This document shows, in pieces, positions 1 through 7,261 of a stretch of DNA of 11,343 bases (position 1 is its first letter; each line of letters begins with the position of its first letter). The DNA lies in NCBI GenBank assembly GCA_021734595.1, contig JAIPIO010000123.1:1-11343 (forward strand), given 5' to 3'. Position numbers and translations under genes: made by a program. The DNA is from Kiritimatiellales bacterium (GTDB lineage: Bacteria > Verrucomicrobiota > Kiritimatiellia > Kiritimatiellales > Pontiellaceae). A model generated the notes under the pieces. The model saw only the letters and a program-made list of their open reading frames with translations, made no database searches and was not told the DNA's origin.

Positions 1-1
1 G

Positions 2-2167
2 GAGCAGCTGCTCGACCGGGGTCGGACGCCGTGGCAGCCTGAAATCCCGTTGCGCGAAATCGCGGACCGGCACATCCAGAACGCGGCCAAGCTTCAAAAG
101 GCGCTGCTCCCGATCCTGGAGCGGCTGGGCGATCTTGATTCCCTGGCATCGGTGGAGGATGAAGGGCGGCGGCTCTATCAGGAAACCTTCGGCCATCGCA
201 TTTCTTCCAGGCATTGGAACCGGATCGTAATGCGCACCTTCAACCGGGATCGCGGAAACGAACACTTCCAGCGCCTTGAAATCTATCTTGAGGAAAAGCT
301 ATCCCGTCGCCCGGACCGACCAGCCAGCGCCCGGAAACAGGCCGTGGACGCCTTTGCCGACGCACGGGCGGCCATCGTCATGGTTGCGAATCCGGCCAAG
401 CCCACGCCCAAGGAAAGGCTGATTATCTGGACGTATGTTTTTTCAACGCTGGATGAACTCGTTTCCGGTGGGATGCGCGAACTCGAAGCCAACAAGGCCG
501 CGCTCGAGTTCCTGAACACCGAAGCACTTTTCATTGCCGCCAGCGCCGATGCGCTGAAGGCGGCTTTCTACCGGAAGGCCAAGGCCTGGAAAAAGAGCGG
601 CGGACGCCCGGCGGCGATCAAGGACAAGCGCGGTGATCGTTCCGGCAACTACAAGCCCGCGCCGCTCTCGCAGGAAGAAGAAGAAACCATCCTGGCCTAT
701 ACCGCCGTTGCGGGCGGACGTCTTTCCCAGGGGTGGCGGGAAGCCTGGATGGATAAGGTTCTAAGCCCGGATCTAATGCAGCGCTACTCCTTGGATGAAC
801 GCCAAAACAAAAGCTATGTCCCCAATGCGATCCGCGCCGCCCTGCGGCATAAGGTCCAGATGGTCGATGACCATCACCACGGCCCGCACCGCGCCAAGAT
901 GCAGGGCGCATTCCTGGACCGCGATCCCGGCAGCACCAATGCCGGGGACTGGTTTCAGGGCGATGACACAACCCTGCCGATCTATATCCACAACGAGAAG
1001 GATCCGCGCAAGCCGACCCGTGGCCAGTTCCTTATGATGGTCGACGTTCGCACCGGCTTTATTCTTTCCTACGTGATGATTGCCGACAAGGCTTACAACG
1101 GGCGGGACGTTCGCAACCTGATCACCGTCACCCACGACCGATGGGGATTGCCGCGCAAAGGTTTTTACTTCGAGAACGGCATTTGGCGAGCGAAAACCGT
1201 AAAAGGCGGCATTGCCTGGGCCGATACGGAAGCAGGCTTGATGACCGAACTTAACCTCCGTTTTCAACATGCCCGCGAAGCAAGGGCCAAAATCGTTGAA
1301 CGCAGCTTCGGCCTACTGCAAAACTATTGCGAAAGGGTTCAGGGATACGTGGGCCGCGATGAACGCCACGACTGCTACGAAAAGATCCAGAAGCAGCTTC
1401 AGTCGGTCCGCTCCAACAAACTGCCCAGCATAGAGGCACTGCTGACCCAAGAAGAGTTTTGCGACGTGCTAGATCAGATCATTGACCAGGTGAATAACGA
1501 CGTTCAAAACGGCAAGCTTTGCCCCGGTCTAACGCCCGAAGAGGCCTATCGGCAATACTTTGATTTCAATGATCCCTTGGTGCAGCTTGGACGGACCACT
1601 CGCTATCTATTGGCCGATTCTGTCGAAAAGGTGAAGATCGGGCGCAATGGAATCAGCCTGGTTCGCGGCAAGGATCGCTTCACTTACAAGAGCGAGGAAA
1701 CCGGAAAGCTCCAAGGCATGGAAGTCCTCGCCTGGTTCAGTCCCGAGAATCCGGAAATCCTTTGCGTTACCGACCTGAAAAAGAAGAACCCCTTCACCGT
1801 TGAACGGGCGCAAGCCGTTCCGCTCATGGATGCCGACCCGGATCTGCTGGCTGTGGAACTGGAGCGGAACGAAGCCCACAACGCATACGGCAAACGGCTA
1901 TATCGCGCCGTCAAGCAGCGCTTCCCCGATGAAATCCGCGACCGCATGTTCCGCCCAACCATCGTAGACGAACAGACGGCCGATCTCGGGCTGGAAATGG
2001 AATTCCAGCGCAAGGAAGCCGGTAAGAAGCAGAAGCAGCACACCGAACAAAAGAAGAAGATCGCCAAGGGTGGATTCAAGCCCTCGCCCATCGCGGAACG
2101 CCGCAAGGAACAGGCCGAAGCCGATGCCGATTTCAGGAAGTGCCTGGAGAAAGTGAGAAGCGCATGA
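2..2167 (+). CDS. Mu/TnsB-type DDE transposase, 5' end outside window
   Basis: This is the catalytic subunit of a Mu/Tn7/Tn5053-like transposon or transposable phage, which would cut element ends and join them to target DNA. The frame is open from base 2, so the TTG at 50 is probably internal and the true start lies upstream. At least 721 residues are present (codon at base 2 counted as residue 1). A helical N-terminal part ends in a motif (RISSRHWNRIVMRT) like the DNA-binding region of Mu-like transposases. The retroviral-integrase fold follows, with D321 in FQGDDTTL, then FENG with Glu391 where the family usually has Asp, and Glu433 in AKIVERSFG. A Mu-type C-terminal beta-barrel comes next (around residues 540-620), and the tail from about 665 is rich in Lys, Glu and Gln, probably a coiled coil for contacting the ATPase. 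The stop codon overlaps the start of the ATPase gene (ATGA), so the two are translationally coupled. Family assignment is firm; activity is uncertain because of Glu391. Confidence 0.88.
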   Translation, partial: EQLLDRGRTPWQPEIPLREIADRHIQNAAKLQKALLPILERLGDLDSLASVEDEGRRLYQETFGHRISSRHWNRIVMRTFNRDRGNEHFQRLEIYLEEKLSRRPDRPASARKQAVDAFADARAAIVMVANPAKPTPKERLIIWTYVFSTLDELVSGGMRELEANKAALEFLNTEALFIAASADALKAAFYRKAKAWKKSGGRPAAIKDKRGDRSGNYKPAPLSQEEEETILAYTAVAGGRLSQGWREAWMDKVLSPDLMQRYSLDERQNKSYVPNAIRAALRHKVQMVDDHHHGPHRAKMQGAFLDRDPGSTNAGDWFQGDDTTLPIYIHNEKDPRKPTRGQFLMMVDVRTGFILSYVMIADKAYNGRDVRNLITVTHDRWGLPRKGFYFENGIWRAKTVKGGIAWADTEAGLMTELNLRFQHAREARAKIVERSFGLLQNYCERVQGYVGRDERHDCYEKIQKQLQSVRSNKLPSIEALLTQEEFCDVLDQIIDQVNNDVQNGKLCPGLTPEEAYRQYFDFNDPLVQLGRTTRYLLADSVEKVKIGRNGISLVRGKDRFTYKSEETGKLQGMEVLAWFSPENPEILCVTDLKKKNPFTVERAQAVPLMDADPDLLAVELERNEAHNAYGKRLYRAVKQRFPDEIRDRMFRPTIVDEQTADLGLEMEFQRKEAGKKQKQHTEQKKKIAKGGFKPSPIAERRKEQAEADADFRKCLEKVRSA

Positions 2168-3702
2168 GCAGCACACGCAAAGCAGAACCGGGCACCCATT
2201 TGCGGCAGGAACGGTATGCCAGCGATCCCGCCTTCAATGAACAGCTCAAGGCCAGCGCCGTTGCCCGCAAATGCAGCATCATGCCGGATCCTTCGCACCG
2301 GGAACTCTGCCTGTTTCTTCAATACGCATCCATGCAGCCTGGCGGCTTGTCCGCCATGGCCGCCGATTTTCTCAAACGCTATGCCGACCGGATCGGCAGC
2401 CCAACCATGCGCAAGCACTCCGGCCTGAAAACCTTTGATGCCGCCATCGTTCGGGCGGTGCGCGAAGAACTTGGATCTCTATCATTCCTGTTGAAAGGCG
2501 AAGCCGACCGCGTTGACCCATTCGGACACGAAACATTTGCCGCCGAAAATCTTAGCTCTCTTGATTATTACGCCGGCGTGGTTGAATCCGTAGAAGAGGT
2601 TCGCGCCCGTCATGTGCGCGAAGCTGAAAGCTTTCCTGAATCCTATCCTGCGACCGCCTTTATCGACTATTGCATGGAGCAGGCAGAGAGCGGCCTTGAA
2701 GATTGGCTGACCGCTTTTTGCCTTGATCCGTATACCACTCTCACCTGTCCGCCCGGCTGGTTTGGCGAACTGGAGCAATCCCTCAAGGACTATATGGCCG
2801 ACCGCCGCGCCGATGCCTTGGCCGGGAAGGTGGTGTCCAGCATTGGCGAACAGATCAACGATGCCCTTGATTATGCCTGGGAAGAAAAGTGCCTGATCCA
2901 CATCAACGGTGTTGCCCGCATGGGAAAGACCTTCCAGGTTAAGCAATGGTGCAAATCCCATCCGGGCCGCGTCCGCTATGTGCAAGTTCCATCCGGCAAC
3001 GATGATATCAGCTTCTTTCGGTCCATAGCCCGTTCCTTGGGCACGGCAGCGGGCAGCGCCATGAAAACAACTCAGATCAAGCGGCAGATCGAAGACGCCA
3101 TCCAGGATTCAGGCATCATGCTGGTCTTTGACGAATCGCACTATCTATTCCCCCAATACAAGGATGTCCGCAGCTCCCCGCGCCGGGTGAATTGGGTTTT
3201 AACAGAAATCGTGAACAAAGGTATTCCTGTTGCCATGATCACCACCCCGCAATTCGATATTTCACAAAAGGCCATCGTGAACGGTTCCGGCTGGGCATCC
3301 GAGCAGCTCGATGGGCGCATTGCCTACCGCCTTGATTTGCCCACCGTTCTACCGTCAGAGGATCTCATCGCCATCGCCAGGCATTATCTGCCCAGGGCAT
3401 CAAGCGAAGTGCTCCAATTACTGAGCGCCTATGCCCGCCGATCCGGCAAATACCTGGCAGGGATCGAGGCCGGATCCAAGCGCAGCCGGTTTCTCGCCCG
3501 CAAGGAAGGCCGCGATGTTCCAAACGGCGCGGACCTCGAAGCGGCATTGACCCAGGTGGACCCGGCAATAAAGGAACTTTTCAACCCGAAACAGGAACCG
3601 CAGGACGTATGCAAGCCGCCTGCAACGGCAAAGAAACGGGCTTGCAGGCCGGTTGCACAGACGGTGCATCCGCCCGGAAAAAAGATTTTAGTAACCGCCT
3701 GA
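2164..3702 (+). CDS. AAA+ ATPase, transposition target selector (MuB/TnsC/TniB-like)
   Basis: This is the ATPase partner of the upstream transposase. MuB, TnsC and TniB relatives bind DNA as ATP-dependent filaments, choose the target and activate the transposase. I chose the ATG at 2164 because it overlaps the transposase stop (ATGA) and has GGAGA about 14 bases upstream; an in-frame GTG at 2140 is possible but lies inside the transposase gene. The product has 512 residues. Walker A is GVARMGKT at 249-256, and Walker B is LVFDES at 320-325 with D323 and E324. A sensor-like stretch VAMITTPQFD follows, and the AAA+ lid runs to about residue 470. MuB-like proteins are usually about 300-350 residues, so residues 1-230 form an extra, mostly helical region that I cannot assign. 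The last 40 residues are basic and Pro-rich and are encoded over a strong inverted repeat. No tniQ, resolvase or cargo gene follows. The class is confident; the exact family is not. Confidence 0.85.
   Translation: MSSTRKAEPGTHLRQERYASDPAFNEQLKASAVARKCSIMPDPSHRELCLFLQYASMQPGGLSAMAADFLKRYADRIGSPTMRKHSGLKTFDAAIVRAVREELGSLSFLLKGEADRVDPFGHETFAAENLSSLDYYAGVVESVEEVRARHVREAESFPESYPATAFIDYCMEQAESGLEDWLTAFCLDPYTTLTCPPGWFGELEQSLKDYMADRRADALAGKVVSSIGEQINDALDYAWEEKCLIHINGVARMGKTFQVKQWCKSHPGRVRYVQVPSGNDDISFFRSIARSLGTAAGSAMKTTQIKRQIEDAIQDSGIMLVFDESHYLFPQYKDVRSSPRRVNWVLTEIVNKGIPVAMITTPQFDISQKAIVNGSGWASEQLDGRIAYRLDLPTVLPSEDLIAIARHYLPRASSEVLQLLSAYARRSGKYLAGIEAGSKRSRFLARKEGRDVPNGADLEAALTQVDPAIKELFNPKQEPQDVCKPPATAKKRACRPVAQTVHPPGKKILVTA
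3610..3657. repeat. 16-bp inverted repeat with doubled TGCAA half-sites
   Basis: TGCAAGCCGCCTGCAA at 3610-3625 faces TTGCAGGCCGGTTGCA at 3642-3657. The arms match at 14 of 16 positions across a 16-base spacer. Each arm carries the pentamer TGCAA (or its complement TTGCA) twice, 11 bases apart, giving four regularly placed half-sites. It lies in the last codons of the ATPase gene, where the protein is low-complexity. It could be a protein-binding site cluster (for example transposase sites near the element end) or an RNA hairpin. It may also be only a by-product of repeated codons. Confidence 0.6.
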
Positions 3703-3726
3703 AGAGGCAAATAGTCCAATTTTGAA

Positions 3727-3746
3727 ATTCCCTCGAAAGTGGGAAT
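3727..3746 (+). terminator. Short hairpin after the ATPase gene, weak terminator candidate
   Basis: ATTCCC (3727-3732) pairs with GGGAAT (3741-3746). Inside, a T-T mismatch is followed by C3734-G3739 closing a GAAA tetraloop of the stable GNRA class. It begins 24 bases after the ATPase stop codon. The following bases (ATATAGTTTATT) are AT-rich but contain no clean T-run, so termination is only a suggestion. Confidence 0.35.
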
Positions 3747-3762
3747 ATAGTTTATTGCTCAG

Positions 3763-3786
3763 ATCGTTCGGACATTTCGCCGAGAT
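3763..3786. repeat. Bulged hairpin in the intergenic gap
   Basis: ATC plus TCGG (3763-3765 and 3768-3771, with a two-base GT bulge) pair with CCGAGAT (3780-3786) around the loop ACATTTCG. The stem is short and could be chance. It is recorded because it sits where an element end or a promoter for the next gene would lie. Confidence 0.25.
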
Positions 3787-3834
3787 TTAGTTACATTTTA
3801 TCGGTTAAGATACAAGAAGGGAGTCTAAAAAACC

Positions 3835-4152
3835 ATGTTGCCTGGAAAAGGACGGGTTCCAACGTTCAACCTGAAGCCGCACCCACTTTTAACCAGTGCG
3901 CTGGTTGTGGTGCTTCTCGGTGGAGGTCTGCTTGCCATGTCTTTCTATACCAAGGATGACGGCAGCGGCAGATATTCGCAGAAAGCCGAGTTTACGCTCG
4001 TCATCACATTCGTCATATCAGGATGCCTTCTTATCGTGGCCACATCCAAGATGTGGTTCCCGCACCTCTGGCGAAAAAACCGTACGCACAAGAGGCATCA
4101 CGGAATAAAACACCATCATGCACATCGGCGGCACCCTTCGAACCGGAATTAA
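3835..4152 (+). CDS. Small two-helix membrane protein with His-rich tail, unknown function
   Basis: I do not recognise this 105-residue protein. The ATG at 3835 has a good ribosome binding site, GAAGGGAG at 3816-3823. Two hydrophobic segments, about residues 18-38 and 53-71, are joined by a short polar loop. Positive residues lie before the first and after the second helix, which predicts both ends in the cytoplasm by the positive-inside rule. The last 25 residues are strongly basic and contain eight histidines (within HHGIKHHHAHRRH), which might bind a metal or an acidic partner. The stop is 6 bases before the pdxB start, so the two genes are very probably co-transcribed and may be coupled, since pdxB has no clear ribosome binding site of its own. 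No link to vitamin B6 metabolism can be read from the protein itself. Confidence 0.7.
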   Translation: MLPGKGRVPTFNLKPHPLLTSALVVVLLGGGLLAMSFYTKDDGSGRYSQKAEFTLVITFVISGCLLIVATSKMWFPHLWRKNRTHKRHHGIKHHHAHRRHPSNRN

Positions 4153-4158
4153 CGTACC

Positions 4159-5313
4159 ATGAAAATTGTATGTGCAGAAACGGTACTCCTCGGAGAGGAA
4201 GCCTTCCAGACCATCGGCGACACGGTGGTCATCCCCGATCGCGCTATCACCCGCGATGACTTGATCGACGCCGACGCACTGGTGGTTCGATCCAAGACAA
4301 AGATAAACCGTGCCCTGCTGGACGGCACTCCGGTACAGTTTGTCGGAACCGCCACCGCCGGATCCGACCACATGGATGCGAAATACCTTAACGCTCGAGG
4401 CATCGGCTGGTGCGCCTCGCCCGGCTGCAACGCCAACAGCGTCTCGGAATACGTCATCGCCGCCCTGCTGAGCCTGCGGACTCGCCATGGCCTGAATCTG
4501 CAAGGAAAAACCATCGGGGTCATCGGCTGCGGCAACGTCGGCAGCCGTGTGCTAAAAAAATGCGAAGCCCTCGGCATGCGAATTCTGCGCAACGACCCGC
4601 CGCTTGCCGCCACCTCCGCCGACCCCGACTTCCAACCATTGGAAACGGTGCTTGCCGAATCCGATATCGTCACGTTGCATGTGCCGCTGGTGAAGGAAAA
4701 ACCCTGGCCTACCCTTTACATGGCCAACCACCACTTTTTTTCGCACCTCAGGCCCGGCGCGGTTTTTATCAATGCTTCGCGCGGAAAAGTGACCGACAGC
4801 GACGCGCTGGTTCATGCCCGAAACAACTATGCCGTTTCGCATGCCATCATCGATGTTTGGGATCCCGAACCCGCCTTCCGCACCGATCTGCTCGCTACCG
4901 CCGACCTTGCCTCCGCCCACATCGCGGGACACTCCTACGAAGGCAAGCTCAACGGAACCGTCAATGTCTACAACGAACTCTGCCACTTTTTCGAGATTGT
5001 CCGAAAGTGGGATGTCAGCGTGTCACTGCCCGTTCCGGAAGTCCCGAAGGTTGCCATCGACGCCTCCGGCCTGGACGACGAAACCGCGCTGCATGAAATC
5101 GTCAAGCAGGTCTACGACATCGAGCTCGACGATGCCAACATCCGCGAAGCCGCCGTGAAGAACGATGCCGCCCGCGCAAAGAATTTCGACGCTCTCCGCG
5201 CAACCTACCGCGTCCGCCGCGAATTCATGAACACCACCGTGGACGCGCAAAACGCCTCCGTTGAATTAAAGGGCAAAATCCAGGCGCTCGGCTTCAAGCA
5301 AGAGAATTCCTGA
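4159..5313 (+). CDS. pdxB: Erythronate-4-phosphate dehydrogenase (PdxB), vitamin B6 synthesis
   Basis: This enzyme oxidises 4-phospho-D-erythronate to 2-oxo-3-hydroxy-4-phosphobutanoate in the cytoplasm, an early step of the deoxyxylulose-5-phosphate-dependent route to pyridoxal phosphate. The 384-residue protein resembles E. coli PdxB along its whole length, starting with MKIVCAETV and DADALVVRSKTKIN. FVGTATAGSDHMD (about 56-68) and SPGCNANSVSEYV are hallmark segments. The nucleotide-binding loop is GCGNVG at 123-128. The expected catalytic triad of the D-2-hydroxyacid dehydrogenase family is complete: R208 in NASRGKV, E237 in WDPEP and H254 in AHIAGH. The C-terminal PdxB dimerisation domain (about 290-380) is present, with YDIELDD and RATYRVRREF. 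The ATG at 4159 follows the membrane-protein stop by 6 bases, with no clear Shine-Dalgarno, which suggests translational coupling. The gene ends at a shared terminator region facing the convergent ybiT-type gene. Confidence 0.95.
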   Translation: MKIVCAETVLLGEEAFQTIGDTVVIPDRAITRDDLIDADALVVRSKTKINRALLDGTPVQFVGTATAGSDHMDAKYLNARGIGWCASPGCNANSVSEYVIAALLSLRTRHGLNLQGKTIGVIGCGNVGSRVLKKCEALGMRILRNDPPLAATSADPDFQPLETVLAESDIVTLHVPLVKEKPWPTLYMANHHFFSHLRPGAVFINASRGKVTDSDALVHARNNYAVSHAIIDVWDPEPAFRTDLLATADLASAHIAGHSYEGKLNGTVNVYNELCHFFEIVRKWDVSVSLPVPEVPKVAIDASGLDDETALHEIVKQVYDIELDDANIREAAVKNDAARAKNFDALRATYRVRREFMNTTVDAQNASVELKGKIQALGFKQENS

Positions 5314-5361
5314 ATGGCATTCAAAACGGCACATTATAAGTGCCATTCGGAACCGGCACTT
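5312..5361. terminator. Overlapping inverted repeats, probable bidirectional terminator
   Basis: These repeats lie between the convergent pdxB and ybiT stop codons. Three stems compete. GAATGGCA (5312-5319) pairs with TGCCATTC (5341-5348). GGCAC (5328-5332) pairs with GTGCC (5340-5344) around ATTATAA. AAGTGCC (5338-5344) pairs with GGCACTT (5355-5361) around ATTCGGAACC and runs into a short T-run on the plus strand. On the minus strand the same hairpins follow the ybiT stop, and the inner one is followed by GTTTTG. The arrangement suits termination from both sides, but the T-runs are short and the tips are exclusive folds. Confidence 0.65.
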
Positions 5362-5362
5362 T

Positions 5363-6967
5363 TCAGCCCTTTCCCTTGCGGCTCTTTTTCAGCGATTCGT
5401 AGTCGTCCAATGTGCCGGGATAGTCGATGATGATGCCGCCTTCCGTGATTTCGAAAATACGGGTGGCCAGCGTCGCGATAAAGCGGTGGTCGTGCGAAAC
5501 AAAGAGCAGCGTGTTCGGGAACAGCGAAAGGGCAAAGTTTAGCGCTTCGATGGACTCAAGATCCAAGTGGTTGGTCGGTTCGTCGAGGGCCAGCACATTG
5601 CCTCCTTCCATCGTCATTTTTGAAAGGATCAGGCGGGCTTTTTCGCCGCCGCTGAGGACGCCTGCTTTTTTCCAGCAATCTTCACCGCGGAAAAGCATCC
5701 GGCCCATAAACGAGCGCAACTCGACTTCGGAGGTTCCGGTATCGGCGAAACGGTTGAGCCAGTCCAGCGCGCTGGAATCAGGATCCAGCAGGGTCGATGC
5801 ATCCTGCGGGAACATGCCGATCTCTACGGTTTCCCCCAGCTTAACCTGCCCGGCATCGCCATTGAGTTGATTGCACAGCATGTTCAGCAGCGTCGTTTTT
5901 CCAATCCCGTTTTTACCGATAATGGCCACGCGCTCTTCCGGCCCGATCGTGCAGGAAAAGTCGCTGAACAGTGCTTCGTCGTACGACTTGGCAATCGCTG
6001 TGGCCTCGATCACTTTATCGCCCAGACGCCTCTTTGGATTGAAACGGATAAACGGAGCGACCCGGCTGCTGGGTTTAAACTTGGTGATTTCCAGCTTATC
6101 GAGCGTCTTCTTGCGCGAGGTCGCCTGCTTCGCTTTCGAAGCGTTGGAGCTGAAACGGGAAATAAACGCCTTCAGATCATGCGCCTGCTTTTCGACCTTT
6201 TTATTCGCCTTTTCCTGCAATTCGCGGGATTCCAGACTGGCGATGGTAAAGTCGTCGTAATTGCCCGGGAACATCCGGATTTCATGGTAATCCAGATCGG
6301 CAATATGTGTACAAACCTGATTGAGGAAGAAGCGATCATGCGAAATCGTGATCAGCGTTCCGGCATAACGCTTGAGCAAATCAACCAGCCATTCGATCGA
6401 CTCCATATCCAGATGGTTGGTCGGTTCGTCGAGCAGAAGAATATCCGGTTGGCCAAACAGCACCTGCGCCAGCAGAACCCGCAGCTTAAAGCCGCCCTGC
6501 AGCACAGTCATGCCTTGCTCAAACAGATCCTCCGTAAAACCCAGCCCCACCAACAGCGATGCCGCTTCGGCTTCCATCGTATAGCCGCCGGCGTCGCCGA
6601 ATTCTTCCTCGATATGACTGCAACGATCTTGCTCCTCGTCGGTCAGCTCGTCTTTTGAGTAGAGGGATTCGCGCTCGCAATGCAGCTTCCAGAGCTTGGG
6701 ATTGCCCATGTAAACCGTCTCGATAATCGTATACTCATCAAAGGCCGAGTGATCCTGCCGGAGGTAGCCAAGCGTACAGCCATGACCGATCACCACCTCG
6801 CCCTCGCTCTGATCCAGCTGACCGGTCAGCAGCTTCAAAAACGTTGATTTACCGGAACCATTGGCCCCGATCAACCCGTAGCGGTTGCCCGGAGTGAACT
6901 TTACCGAAACGTCCTCAAAAAGAGCTGTTTGGCCAAAGCGCATCGTGATTCTGGATGTTGTAATCAT
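5363..6967 (-). CDS. ybiT: ABC-F ATPase, YbiT type
   Basis: This is a soluble twin-ATPase ABC-F protein. The family acts on the ribosome near the E site to relieve translation problems or adjust it to energy state, and has no membrane domain. The 534 residues match the length and order of E. coli YbiT (about 530). The first nucleotide domain has Walker A GANGSGKST (34-42) and Walker B LLLLDEPTNHLD (176-187, E181 catalytic). Its signature is LQGG (156-159) rather than LSGG, which is tolerated in this subfamily. The P-site-tRNA-interaction linker (about 235-300) carries AFISRFSSNASKAKQATSRKK, strongly conserved in YbiT. The second domain has Walker A GKNGIGKT (351-358), LSGGEK (438-443), and Walker B with D462 and E463. 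The start ATG at 6967 has only a weak AGG 9 bases upstream. The gene is convergent with pdxB and divergent from nspC. Uup and EttA are alternatives but fit the linker less well. Confidence 0.9.
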   Translation of the reverse strand: MITTSRITMRFGQTALFEDVSVKFTPGNRYGLIGANGSGKSTFLKLLTGQLDQSEGEVVIGHGCTLGYLRQDHSAFDEYTIIETVYMGNPKLWKLHCERESLYSKDELTDEEQDRCSHIEEEFGDAGGYTMEAEAASLLVGLGFTEDLFEQGMTVLQGGFKLRVLLAQVLFGQPDILLLDEPTNHLDMESIEWLVDLLKRYAGTLITISHDRFFLNQVCTHIADLDYHEIRMFPGNYDDFTIASLESRELQEKANKKVEKQAHDLKAFISRFSSNASKAKQATSRKKTLDKLEITKFKPSSRVAPFIRFNPKRRLGDKVIEATAIAKSYDEALFSDFSCTIGPEERVAIIGKNGIGKTTLLNMLCNQLNGDAGQVKLGETVEIGMFPQDASTLLDPDSSALDWLNRFADTGTSEVELRSFMGRMLFRGEDCWKKAGVLSGGEKARLILSKMTMEGGNVLALDEPTNHLDLESIEALNFALSLFPNTLLFVSHDHRFIATLATRIFEITEGGIIIDYPGTLDDYESLKKSRKGKG

Positions 6968-7013
6968 ATGAAAATACCTAGGTTAATTCCGAGATTTTTG
7001 AAAAAGCAGGTAG

Positions 7014-7023
7014 TGCTATAGCA
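7014..7023. repeat. Perfect 10-bp palindrome TGCTATAGCA
   Basis: TGCTATAGCA reads the same on both strands and lies about 47 bases upstream of the ybiT start. Its symmetry and place would suit a dimeric regulator site for ybiT or nspC, but no partner or second copy was seen in the window. Confidence 0.3.
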
Positions 7024-7027
7024 ACAT

Positions 7028-7083
7028 CTGGCCCGAGAACCCACTGTTAATTGCAACCAAGTGGCCTCGGCGAAAGGGGCCAG
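7028..7083. promoter_or_regulatory. Long imperfect stem-loop with an alternative fold, possible leader RNA
   Basis: Four helices stack in order. CTGGCC (7028-7033) pairs with GGCCAG (7078-7083), CGAG (7034-7037) with CTCG (7066-7069), CCACT (7041-7045) with AGTGG (7060-7064), and GTT (7046-7048) with AAC (7055-7057), about 18 pairs in all. An exclusive hairpin can form instead: TGGCCTC (7062-7068) with GGGGCCA (7076-7082) around GGCGAAA. The fold is available on either strand. It matches no riboswitch that I recognise. The strand and any function are unknown. Confidence 0.45.
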
Positions 7084-7197
7084 CCTAAGGCAACCCATTT
7101 ATTGCCCCCATGATTAATGCATCCGCGATAAAATACGGGCGGCTGTCCCGTCGCACGGGTCACGGCGCGGATCTTCCCTGATGAAGGAACCACGCGC

Positions 7198-7243
7198 TTG
7201 CTTTCCCGGTCTTTCTCTGGCACGTTTTCAAAGCAGTTTTTTT
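7198..7243 (+). terminator. Stem plus seven-T run just before nspC, possible attenuator
   Basis: TTGCTTT (7198-7204) pairs with AAAGCAG (7230-7236, last pair wobble), followed at once by seven Ts (7237-7243). The 25-base loop can form a small inner stem, CCGG (7206-7209) with CTGG (7217-7220). The stem is AT-rich and the loop long, so this is weaker than a classic intrinsic terminator. Its place, 30 bases before the nspC start and after another switchable fold, would suit transcription attenuation of the polyamine operon. Confidence 0.35.
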
Positions 7244-7261
7244 ACGGAGACGGCTGAACAC

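Larger units (their letters stand above)
3703..3834. other. AT-rich gap after the transposition genes; possible element right end
   Basis: No gene is visible here. Base composition changes abruptly from GC-rich coding sequence to AT-rich sequence. The stretch contains an AATTT-TG-AAATT palindrome (3718-3729), two small hairpins (3727-3746 and 3763-3786) and the hexamer ACATTT twice (3772 and 3793). The transposon's right end and target duplication would be expected somewhere here. The left end is outside the window, so no terminal inverted repeat can be matched and no boundary is called. Confidence 0.4.

Noticed and set aside
2..13. Perfect 12-bp palindrome GAGCAGCTGCTC at the window edge
   Set aside because: It lies within transposase codons for Glu-Gln-Leu-Leu, with no second copy or flanking repeat, so chance or codon use explains it.
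50..3702. Considered a CRISPR-associated transposon or a phage genome
   Set aside because: No TniQ, Cas gene, repeat array or phage structural gene appears, and ordinary chromosomal genes follow directly. The left side is unseen, so this rejection covers only the window.
5867..6658. Open frame of 263 codons on the plus strand opposite the ABC-F gene
   Set aside because: It is the antisense shadow of a clear YbiT-type coding region, with no family motif and no convincing start signal.
7028..7083. Considered as an integron attC site because of its imperfect inverted symmetry
   Set aside because: The paired core sites expected of attC (RYYYAAC and GTTRRRY at the ends) are not placed at the ends of the stem, and there is no integrase or cassette array.
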